A DNA stretch of 64,000 bases from Kitasatospora viridis (GTDB lineage: Bacteria > Actinomycetota > Actinomycetes > Streptomycetales > Streptomycetaceae), in contig NZ_VIWT01000003.1 of NCBI RefSeq assembly GCF_007829815.1, positions 62,001 to 126,000 of the forward strand, given 5' to 3'. The notes beneath the pieces are model-generated. The model ran no database searches, was not told the DNA's origin, and was given only the letters and a program-made list of their open reading frames with translations. This document shows, in pieces, positions 34,273 to 42,349 of the stretch; the stretch's first letter is position 1, and each line of letters starts with the position of its first letter. A program made the translations under genes and the position numbers.

Positions 34273-35429
34273 GCGCGGTGCGTCCTTACCGGGCTGGGGA
34301 GGGTTCGCTGGGCGATGAGGCTGCCGACCAGGCCGTCCAGGAACGCGGCGTCGAGGTCGGGTGCGCGGACCCCGGCGGCCTCCAGCGCCTCCCAGGTCCG
34401 CGCGCTGTGCACCTCGGGAGCGCGCTGCGCGGGATCCGGGGCGAGCGTGTACCGGTAGACCCCGCTCAGCGCGAGCATCTCCCGGACGGCGGGGTGGTCG
34501 GAGTCGTCGAGCCGCTGCCACCACAGGTCGACCGGGACGGGTTCGAGCGGGAATCCGGCCCGCCGTACGGCCGCGAAGAGGTCTGCCAGTTCCAGCGGTC
34601 GCGGTCCGACCAGGTGGAACGTCCGGTCGCCCGACTCCTGCGGAAGGCCGGCCAGGCGCACGACGGCGCCGGCGACGGTGTCCGCCGTGGCGACGGGGAG
34701 CGCGGCGTCCGTCCGCGGCACCGCGCCGAGGGCGACGGCCGCGCGGAGCAGCGGCACCAGCAGGTCGGACTCGAATCCCGCGGTGGCACCGCCGTCGGCG
34801 GTGACGACGCCGGGACGGAACACGGTCACCCGCACGCCCCGGTCGGCGGCGGCGCGCACCTCGCCCTCGGCCGCGGCCTTGCTGCGCGGGTAGCCCAGCG
34901 GCCCGGCGGTCTGCGGGCTCGCCCTGGTGCGCTCGTCGACCGCGGGCAGTCCGGCGGCCCGGGCGCCGAGTAGCGATCCGAGGGTGGAGACGTGGTTCAG
35001 GTGTGCGGGCCGGCCGGTGAGCAGCGCGTGCCGCTCGGCGAAGGCGACGACGGCGCGGGTACCGCCGAGGTTGACGGGCGCCAACTGCTCGTAGTCGGCC
35101 GCGAGGTTGACCGTCGCGCCGCAGTGCACGATCAGGCCCGTGGTCTCGGCGAGCGCGTCGTACGAGCGGGCGCCGAGACCGAGCCGGTGGTCGGCGAGGT
35201 CGCCGGGCACGGCGACGACCCGGTCCCGGTACGTCTCCTCCGTCAGACCCGCGGCGCGCAGCCGCTCGGTGAGCCGGGCCGAGGCGGAGGCGGCGTCCGC
35301 GGCGCGGACCAGGCAGTGCACCGTGGCGGCGGTGGCGGTGAGGAGGTGGGCGCAGATCCTGCTCCCGAGGCTGCCGGTGGCACCGGTGAGCAGGACGGCG
35401 TGCGGTCGGAGCGCGTCGTACGGCCTCAT
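34269..35429 (-). CDS. Stand-alone thioester reductase (NAD-binding_4 type)
   Basis: This 386-residue extended short-chain dehydrogenase has LLTGATGSLGSRI (NADPH Rossmann motif near residue 13) and YPRSKAAAE, the catalytic Tyr-x3-Lys. Such domains usually end NRPS/PKS lines and reduce the carrier-bound thioester to an aldehyde or alcohol. Here it is a separate protein whose ATG overlaps the stop of the PKS gene, and the PKS has no thioesterase, so it is the probable release enzyme. The stop overlaps the acyl-CoA dehydrogenase start, so the three genes are translationally coupled. Confidence 0.92.
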   Translation of the reverse strand: MRPYDALRPHAVLLTGATGSLGSRICAHLLTATAATVHCLVRAADAASASARLTERLRAAGLTEETYRDRVVAVPGDLADHRLGLGARSYDALAETTGLIVHCGATVNLAADYEQLAPVNLGGTRAVVAFAERHALLTGRPAHLNHVSTLGSLLGARAAGLPAVDERTRASPQTAGPLGYPRSKAAAEGEVRAAADRGVRVTVFRPGVVTADGGATAGFESDLLVPLLRAAVALGAVPRTDAALPVATADTVAGAVVRLAGLPQESGDRTFHLVGPRPLELADLFAAVRRAGFPLEPVPVDLWWQRLDDSDHPAVREMLALSGVYRYTLAPDPAQRAPEVHSARTWEALEAAGVRAPDLDAAFLDGLVGSLIAQRTLPSPVRTHRA

Positions 35430-38400
35430 CCGGTCTCCCCCGGCGCCTCGCTGGCCAGGGCGGCGGCGACCGCGGAGAGCGGGTCGCTGCCCATGAGCCG
35501 TGACAGGGGCGCGTCGATCCCGAAGTCCTTGCGCAGTCCCGAGCGCAGTTGAGTGGCCATCAGGGAGTCGAGGCCGAACCGGTTCATCGCCCGGGCGGCG
35601 TCGATCTGGTCGGCGCGCATGCCGAGGATGCCGCTGAGGCGCTCCTTCAGGTAGGCGGTGAGCTGGGCGGGATCGTGCCGGAGGGGGGCGGTCGGGGTCG
35701 GGCGCTGCGGCGGCGCGGGGGGCTGCGGCCCGGCCACCGGCAGAACGGGGACGGGCGCGGTGGCGGGCGTCGACCGGGTGGCTGTCGGCGCGAGCTCCGC
35801 CAGGAGCGGGTTGCCCTTGTCCTGCGGGTAGGCGGCGAGGTAGGCGTTCCAGTCGGCGGGCGGGAACAGCAGGTGGCGGCCCGGCGCGGTGAGGTGGGTG
35901 TCGAAGAGGCGCGGTGCGTCGTCCGGAGCGAGCGGGAACATGCCCCGCGGCCGGACGTCGTGGCCGTTGCTGGCGCTCAGCCGGGCGGCGAGGCCGACCT
36001 CGGACCAGTAGCCCCAGTTGACGACCGTGGCGGGCAGGCCCTGCGCCAGCCGGTGGGCGGCGAGGGCGTCGGTGAACGCGTTGGCGGCTGCGTAGGCGCC
36101 GAGGTGGTGGCCGAGGGCGAGGCCGCCGAGCACGGAGACCGCGGAGGAGAAGAGGGTGAAGAAGTCGAGCGGCTCGTCGGCGAGGGCCCGGTGCAGGGCC
36201 CAGCCGCCGGCGACCTTCGGGCCGAAGGTCTCCCGCAGTTCCTCGGCGGTCAGCCCGTCGGCCGGCCCCGACTGCAGGGAGACTGCGGAGTGGACGGCTC
36301 CGGCGACCGCGGGCAGCCCGTCCCGCCTGCGCCGCTCAAGCAGCGCGGCCAGCGCCGACTCGTCGGCCGCGTCCAGTGCCGCGTACTCCACCTGCGTGCC
36401 GGTTGCACGCAGTTCGGCCAGCAGGCGGCCGCGCGGGTCGGCGGCGGCCAGCGCGGACTCCGGGGTGCGGCCGGTCAGCAGCAGGTGTCCCGCCCCGCGC
36501 TGCGCCAGCCACCGGGAGGCCAGCCCGCCGACGCCGCTGAGACCGCCGGTGACCAGGTAGGTCGCCCCGGGCCGGATCTGCACGGGGCCTCGGTCCCCGG
36601 CCCGTTCCCGGGTCGGGAAGGAGAGCACCACCTTGCCGGTGTGGCCGGAGCGGGCGAGCAGGGCGAACGCCTCGGCCGCGTCCTCCACCGGGAAGACCCG
36701 GGGGGCGGGAGGGGCCAGCAGGCCCTCGGCGACCAGGTCGGTCACCGTGCGGACGAGCGCGGCCAGCCGCTCCCTGCCGTGCTCGTAGAGGTCCACCAGG
36801 TTGACCGGCAGGTAGCAGCGGCTGCGCGTGAAGACCCCCATCGGGAGCGGGCGGTGGGCGGCGATGTCGTTGACGGCCAGGTCGACGTACCGTCCGAAGG
36901 GGTTCAGCAGGCCGAAGTTGGCCTCGACGGCGTCCCCGATCTGGGTGCCCAGGACCACGTCGACGCCGCCGCGCTCCGGGTCGTCGGGATCCCGGAACTC
37001 CTCGGCGAACCGGGTGGACCGGGAGTCGCCGACCTTCGCCACGCCCATCTGGCGGAGCAGGCTCCGCTTGGCCGGGGTGCCGGCCGTGGCGTAGACGGTG
37101 GCGCCGCACATCCGGGCGATGTCGATGGCCGCGAGGCCGACGCCGCCGGTGGCGGAGTGGATCAGGACGCACTCCCCGGGCGCCAGGCGGGCCTGCTCGA
37201 CGAGCGCGTGGTAGGCGGTGGCGTGCGCGGCGGGCAGGGCCGCCGCCTCGGCCGCGCCGAGCCCGTCCGGCCGCCGGCGCACCAGCGCGGCGGGTGCCAG
37301 GACGTGGCTGCGCAGCGCCGGGTACGCGAACGCCAGCACCCGGTCGCCGACGGCGAGTTCGCCGACGCCCTCACCGACGGCGGTGACGGTTCCGGCGCTC
37401 TCGCAGCCCAGTTTCGGGGGTCCGGCCGGGTGCGTGAGGTCGGTGCCGGTGAGCGCGAGGACGTCGTGGAAGTTGAGGCCGGCGTGCGAGACCTCGATCT
37501 CGACCTCGCCGGGGCCGGGCAACGGCCGTGCCACGTCCCGCAGTTCGAGGCCGGTGAGGCCGCCGTCGCCGACCAGTTCGCGGGCTCTGGCGGCGGTCGG
37601 TGCCGGGGCGGGGTCCAGTCGGGGCGCCAGCACCTGCGTGCCCCGCAGCGCGACCCGGGGTTCCGCCACGCCGCTGAGGACCAGCTGTGCGAGCCGGGCG
37701 GCGTCGGCCGCCTCGGTCTGGCCCGGGTCCGGGTCCGGGTCCAGGTCCACCATGGTCAGGCCCGGGCCCGGGTTCTCCTGACCGGCCACCAGGCCGAGGC
37801 CCCACAGGGCGGACCGCCAAGGGGCGTGGACCGGTACGGCGGCACCGTCCGGGGCTTGTTGAGCGCCGCGGGTGACCGCGTACAGGCGGACGGGGCCGGC
37901 GCCGGAGGCCACCGCGCCCACCAAGGTGCTGAGCACGGCGCAGCCGCGCACCGCCTCCTCCTGGACCCGCTCGGACGACGCCCCGGGCTCGTCGGCGCCT
38001 GGCACCGGCGAGGTCCACAGGGCGATCACGCCGTCCAGGGCGCCGTCCTCGGCCGCCTCGTCCAGCAGCTCGCGGACGGCACCGGCGGAGCCGGGGAGCT
38101 CCGCGACCTGGGTGACCTCCGCTCCGGACCGGGTGAGCGCGCGGGCGAGCCGGCGCCCGAGCGGTCCGTCGGCGCCGAGCAGCAGCCAGTTCCCGCCGCT
38201 GCGGCCGCTCGGGGCGGTGGGGAGGTCTACCGGGTGCCACTGGATCCGCCGCACCCAGTCCGACCGGTCGGCGACGGGGCCGGGGAAGGTCTCCGCATCC
38301 GCCCGCGCCGTCCCGCGTGCCTCCGTCCCCCGTGCCTCCGTCGCCCACGGCTCCGCCGTCGGCGCGGCCCCGGCCGTCAGTGCCGCCGACCGAACGCCTG

Positions 38401-41400
38401 TGACCGCCATGACCACGTTCCCCTCTTCGTCGCTGATGGTGATGTCCGCGACCGCGGATCCGCCGCCGTGGCCGACCAGCCGGACGTGCGACCAGACGTG
38501 CCCGCCCTGCGGGATCGCGCCGGCCCACACTCGGTCGATGCCGCTGAGCACGAACCCCCGCCCGGCGTCCGCGTCGGCGGTGTGCGCGAGGAGTGCGGCG
38601 ACCGGCTGCATGCAGGCGTCCAGCAGCACCGGGTGGACGAGGTGCCCGGCGGCGGGTGGCACCGCGACGCGGGCCAGGCATTCGGCAGGGCCGAGCCAGA
38701 TCTCCCGCACGCCCGCGAAGGCCCCGCCCCAGCTGTTCGCCCCCGCGGAGTGGCGGCGGTAGAACTCGGCACCGTCCAGCCGGGTGCCCCGCTCACGCAC
38801 CGCGGCCGGGGACTCGGCGGCCGCGGGCGGCGGCCCGCCGTTCCCGACGGCCGCCCGGGCGTGCCGGACCCAGTGCGCGGAGGTGCCCGTGCGGCTCTCC
38901 GCCACGAGCCCGGCCGGCCCGGTGGCCCCGGGCCCGGCGGCGTCGTCCGCACCGACGCCGGCCGCACCGGCGCGCAGCCGCAGGCCCGCGCCCACCGCCA
39001 GCGGCAGGGCCTCGGTGAACTCGATGCCGACCAGTTCCCGGGCCGGTGCGGCCTGCGCCAGCAGCAGCTCGACCAGCGCCGCGCCGGCCAGCACCGGCGT
39101 CCCGCCCACCTGATGGTCCATCAGGTACACCGCTCGTCCCGTCAGGTCGAGCGGATCGCCCAACAGCGGGTGCTCCGGCGACTCCGGCCACTCCGGCCGC
39201 TCCGGCGACTCCGGCCACTCCTGCTGCTCCTGCTGCTCCGCCCCGATCTCGGGCCAGCGGTAGCCGGGTGCCTGGTACCAGTGGCGCTCGCGCTGCCAGG
39301 GGTAGCGCGGCAGGGGCGGGGCGGCGGTTCGGTCGGCCGGGCCCTGGACCGCGCTCCAGTCGACGTCGGCCCCGGCCTCGTACAGCCGGCCCAACGACCC
39401 GTACAGCGAGAGCCGTTCGGGTTCGTCCCGCCACAGCGAACCGAGGACCAGGTCCGCCGGCCCGGCCTGCGCGTCGAGGGCCGCGGTGAGCAGCGGGTGG
39501 GGCGAGACCTCCAGGAACACCGTGGGGGCCGGTCCCCGCGCGGCCCTGACGGCCGCGTCCAACCGCACCGTCTCGCGCAGGTTGCGCCACCAGTACGCCG
39601 CGTCCAGGGCGGTCCCCGGCGTCTGCGCCCCGGTGACGGTCGACAGGAACGGCACCCTGGTGGCGGTCGGGGCCAACCCGCGCAGGGCCTCGCCCAGCGG
39701 TCGGCGCACGGGGTCGATCCGCGCGCTGTGGGCGGCGTAGGCGACCTTGACGGAGCGGCAGGCGATGCCGCGCTCCTCGCAGCCGAGGACCAGGGCGCCG
39801 ATCTCGTCCGGTGCCCCGGCGACGACCGTGGCGGAGCCGCTCTCCTCCACCGCGACCGAGGCGTCCGGCGCGAACTCCGCCAGCAGGGCGCGCGCCTGCG
39901 CCGGGCCCGCCCCGATCCGGGCCATCGCGCCGGGCGGTGCCAGCCGCTCCAGGAGTTCGGCCCGCACGCAGCTCAACCGGCCCGCCTCGGCCAGGCTCAG
40001 GGCACCGGCGCAGTACGCCGCGGCGATCTCACCCTGGCTCTGGCCGACCACGGCGGCGGGCTCGATGCCCCAGGACCGCCACAGGTCGGCCAGCGCGACG
40101 CCCACCGCCCAGAGCGCCGGCTGCACCCGTGAGGTGCGGCGCTGCCACGCGGCGTCGTCCGACCGCAGCGCTTCGAGCAGGGACCAGCCCGCGTGCTCGC
40201 CGACGATCTCCTCGCACTTCTCCAGCGTCGCGCGGAACACCGGTTCGTGGTCCAGGAGTTCACGTCCCATGCCGAGCCACTGCGAGCCCTGTCCGGGGAA
40301 GACGAAGACCACCCTCGGCGACCCTTCGGCGGAGCCGGACCGGCGGTCGGCCGCGCCCGCGAGCGCCTCGGCCAGCTCGCCGGCGGACCCTCCCGTGACG
40401 GCGAGCCTGCGCTCCCAGTGGGTGCGGCCCTGCGCTGCGGCCCGGCACAGCTCCGCCGGGCCCGCGTCGCCGGACTCGCGCAGCGCGCTCCGGTACCGGT
40501 CGGCGAGGGCGGCCAGGGCGGGTCCGCTCCGTGCGGCCAGCGGCAGCACAACGGGTGACCGCGGTGCGGTCCGCGCGGCGGCGGGTGCGGTCCGGACCCG
40601 TGACGGCACCGGGGCGGATTCGAGCACCAGGTGCACGTTCGAGCCGCTGACGCCGAAGCTGTTCACCCCGGCCAGCAGCGGCTGCCCGGCCGCGGCGAGC
40701 TCCACGGTGTCCGCCGGGACGCGCAGCAGGCCGCCGCGCCAGTCCACGTCCGGGTTCGGCACCAGCAGGTGCGGGTTGCCGGGGAAGCGGCGGCGCTCCA
40801 TGCACAGCACCGCCTTGATCAGCCCGGTGATCCCGGCGGCCGCCTCGGTGTGCCCCAGGTTGGTCTTCACCGACCCGACCAGGCAGGGCGTCTCCCGCTC
40901 GCCGGGCACGGCCAGCACCTCGCCCAGCGCGGCCAGTTCGACCCGATCGCCGAGCGGGGTCCCGGTGCCGTGCGCCTCGACGAAGTCCACCTCCGCCGCG
41001 GACCGTCCGGCCGACCGCAGGGCCCGGCGCAGCACCGCCACCTGCGCGCTGCGGCTGGGGGCGGCCAGCCCGTTGCCGGTGAAGCCGTTGTTGTTGGTGG
41101 CGCTGCCCAGGATCACCGCGCGGATCCGGTCGCCGTCGGCGAGCGCGGCGTCGAGCGGCTTGAGCAGCACCAACCCGACGGCCTCGCTGCGCACGAACCC
41201 GTTGGCCGAGGCATCGGCGAACTTGCAACTGCCGTCCGGCGACAGGCCGCCGGCCCAGCCGAAGGTCAGGTGGGTGTGCGGCGTGAGGATCAGGTTCACG
41301 CCGCCCGCGAGGGCCACCTCGCACTCGCCCGCCCGCAGGCTCTCGCAGGCCAGGTGGACCGCGAGCAGCGAGGACGAGCAAGCCGTGTCCACCGAGAGCG

Positions 41401-41911
41401 AGGGCCCGTCCAGGCCGAGGGCGTAGGACAGCTTCCCCGAGTACACCGACCGGGCCGTCCCCAGCTCGGAGTAGATGTCCAGCGCGTCCAGGTCCGGCAG
41501 GTGCCGCAGCAGGTAGTCGCCGGAGTTCGCCCCGACGAACACCCCGGCGGACGCGTCCGCCAGCCGCTCCCGGGGCATGCACGCGTCCTCCAGCACCTCG
41601 TGCGCCGTCTCCAGCAGCAGCCGCAGCTGCGGGTCGGTGCGCTGGGCCTCGCGGGGTGACATGTCGAAGAAGAAGCCGTCGAACCGGTCGATCCCGGGCA
41701 GGAACCCGCCCCGGTCGGTGGGAATGCGGCCGGGCGTCCGGGGCTCGGGATCGTGCAGTTCGCGCATCCAGGCGCGGTCCGCCGGAGCCGTGGCCACCGT
41801 CTCCCGGCGCTCCTCCAGAACCCGCCACAGCGCGTCGACGTCCTTCGCCCCCGGAAAGCGCCCGCTCATCCCCACCACGGCGATGGCACTGCTCGGCCGG
41901 TCGAAGTGCAT
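35426..41911 (-). CDS. Single-module highly reducing type I PKS: KS-AT-DH-ER-KR-ACP
   Basis: This 2161-residue PKS has the order and length of mycocerosic-acid-synthase-like iterative enzymes. The KS has Cys178 in VDTACSSS, EAHGTGTPLGD and GHTEAAAG. The AT has FPGQGSQ, GQSQGE and YAAHSARID, where the YAAHS box resembles methylmalonyl-CoA-type YASH rather than HAFH. The DH has DHQVGGTPVLAG (an Ala where the motif's Pro is usual) and HPVLLDACMQ. The ER has HSATGGVGLAA, the KR has VTGGLSGVGG and GAYAAANAF, and the ACP has RFGLDSLMATQL. No thioesterase is present; the coupled reductase likely releases the chain. A saturated, perhaps methyl-branched, acyl product is inferred. The ATG at 41911 has AGGAGG at good spacing. 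Confidence 0.93.
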   Translation of the reverse strand: MHFDRPSSAIAVVGMSGRFPGAKDVDALWRVLEERRETVATAPADRAWMRELHDPEPRTPGRIPTDRGGFLPGIDRFDGFFFDMSPREAQRTDPQLRLLLETAHEVLEDACMPRERLADASAGVFVGANSGDYLLRHLPDLDALDIYSELGTARSVYSGKLSYALGLDGPSLSVDTACSSSLLAVHLACESLRAGECEVALAGGVNLILTPHTHLTFGWAGGLSPDGSCKFADASANGFVRSEAVGLVLLKPLDAALADGDRIRAVILGSATNNNGFTGNGLAAPSRSAQVAVLRRALRSAGRSAAEVDFVEAHGTGTPLGDRVELAALGEVLAVPGERETPCLVGSVKTNLGHTEAAAGITGLIKAVLCMERRRFPGNPHLLVPNPDVDWRGGLLRVPADTVELAAAGQPLLAGVNSFGVSGSNVHLVLESAPVPSRVRTAPAAARTAPRSPVVLPLAARSGPALAALADRYRSALRESGDAGPAELCRAAAQGRTHWERRLAVTGGSAGELAEALAGAADRRSGSAEGSPRVVFVFPGQGSQWLGMGRELLDHEPVFRATLEKCEEIVGEHAGWSLLEALRSDDAAWQRRTSRVQPALWAVGVALADLWRSWGIEPAAVVGQSQGEIAAAYCAGALSLAEAGRLSCVRAELLERLAPPGAMARIGAGPAQARALLAEFAPDASVAVEESGSATVVAGAPDEIGALVLGCEERGIACRSVKVAYAAHSARIDPVRRPLGEALRGLAPTATRVPFLSTVTGAQTPGTALDAAYWWRNLRETVRLDAAVRAARGPAPTVFLEVSPHPLLTAALDAQAGPADLVLGSLWRDEPERLSLYGSLGRLYEAGADVDWSAVQGPADRTAAPPLPRYPWQRERHWYQAPGYRWPEIGAEQQEQQEWPESPERPEWPESPEHPLLGDPLDLTGRAVYLMDHQVGGTPVLAGAALVELLLAQAAPARELVGIEFTEALPLAVGAGLRLRAGAAGVGADDAAGPGATGPAGLVAESRTGTSAHWVRHARAAVGNGGPPPAAAESPAAVRERGTRLDGAEFYRRHSAGANSWGGAFAGVREIWLGPAECLARVAVPPAAGHLVHPVLLDACMQPVAALLAHTADADAGRGFVLSGIDRVWAGAIPQGGHVWSHVRLVGHGGGSAVADITISDEEGNVVMAVTGVRSAALTAGAAPTAEPWATEARGTEARGTARADAETFPGPVADRSDWVRRIQWHPVDLPTAPSGRSGGNWLLLGADGPLGRRLARALTRSGAEVTQVAELPGSAGAVRELLDEAAEDGALDGVIALWTSPVPGADEPGASSERVQEEAVRGCAVLSTLVGAVASGAGPVRLYAVTRGAQQAPDGAAVPVHAPWRSALWGLGLVAGQENPGPGLTMVDLDPDPDPGQTEAADAARLAQLVLSGVAEPRVALRGTQVLAPRLDPAPAPTAARARELVGDGGLTGLELRDVARPLPGPGEVEIEVSHAGLNFHDVLALTGTDLTHPAGPPKLGCESAGTVTAVGEGVGELAVGDRVLAFAYPALRSHVLAPAALVRRRPDGLGAAEAAALPAAHATAYHALVEQARLAPGECVLIHSATGGVGLAAIDIARMCGATVYATAGTPAKRSLLRQMGVAKVGDSRSTRFAEEFRDPDDPERGGVDVVLGTQIGDAVEANFGLLNPFGRYVDLAVNDIAAHRPLPMGVFTRSRCYLPVNLVDLYEHGRERLAALVRTVTDLVAEGLLAPPAPRVFPVEDAAEAFALLARSGHTGKVVLSFPTRERAGDRGPVQIRPGATYLVTGGLSGVGGLASRWLAQRGAGHLLLTGRTPESALAAADPRGRLLAELRATGTQVEYAALDAADESALAALLERRRRDGLPAVAGAVHSAVSLQSGPADGLTAEELRETFGPKVAGGWALHRALADEPLDFFTLFSSAVSVLGGLALGHHLGAYAAANAFTDALAAHRLAQGLPATVVNWGYWSEVGLAARLSASNGHDVRPRGMFPLAPDDAPRLFDTHLTAPGRHLLFPPADWNAYLAAYPQDKGNPLLAELAPTATRSTPATAPVPVLPVAGPQPPAPPQRPTPTAPLRHDPAQLTAYLKERLSGILGMRADQIDAARAMNRFGLDSLMATQLRSGLRKDFGIDAPLSRLMGSDPLSAVAAALASEAPGETG

Positions 41912-42349
41912 GCTGGATCGAGCCTCCTGGTCCCTGACGGGTTCGTGTGTCCGGATGACGGATGGTCAGCGACCGGGTGCACGGCGGGCGCGGTCTCTGA
42001 CAGCCCTGACCCGGCACCAGAACGGGGACGGCTCGGACGCTCCCGCGCCGCCGACGGCTCTCCCGATCGCACGCACCACCGCCGCCCCCACTCCCTCTCG
42101 CCGCCCCGGCGGGATCTTCCCGTCATGATCATCGACCCGACAGCGGTGATCGAAACCCGCGGCACCCGAATGACCCGAAATCGACGCACCCTCCCATCGA
42201 CGAAGGCGGTCGGCCCCATCTCGGGTAGGCCGAAGGACAGGCCCGCAGGTGGTCGAGTGCGTGCGCCCGGCCTGTCCGACGGATTGGCCACTGCACCAGG
42301 TGGGGCAACGGTAATGGTGTTCACGGGAACGGTGGACACCACCACCGAA
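41912..42349. other. Intergenic region upstream of the PKS cassette
   Basis: About 440 bases separate the PKS start from the stop of the ATPase gene on the same strand. The segment near 42120-42350 is lower in GC than the PKS genes and presumably contains the PKS promoter, but I found no convincing -35/-10 pair, hairpin or repeat. Confidence 0.4.

Noticed and set aside
35549..40132. 1527-codon open frame antisense to the reducing PKS
   Set aside because: It mirrors the codon structure of the PKS on the other strand, is low-complexity Gly/Arg/Gln/Val-rich and has no domain motif; it is a GC-bias shadow.
33109..41911. The reducing PKS cassette as part of the Pfa/AONS cluster
   Set aside because: It is separated by about 5.5 kb of unrelated genes, has its own release enzyme and no shared regulatory element was seen; joint function cannot be supported.
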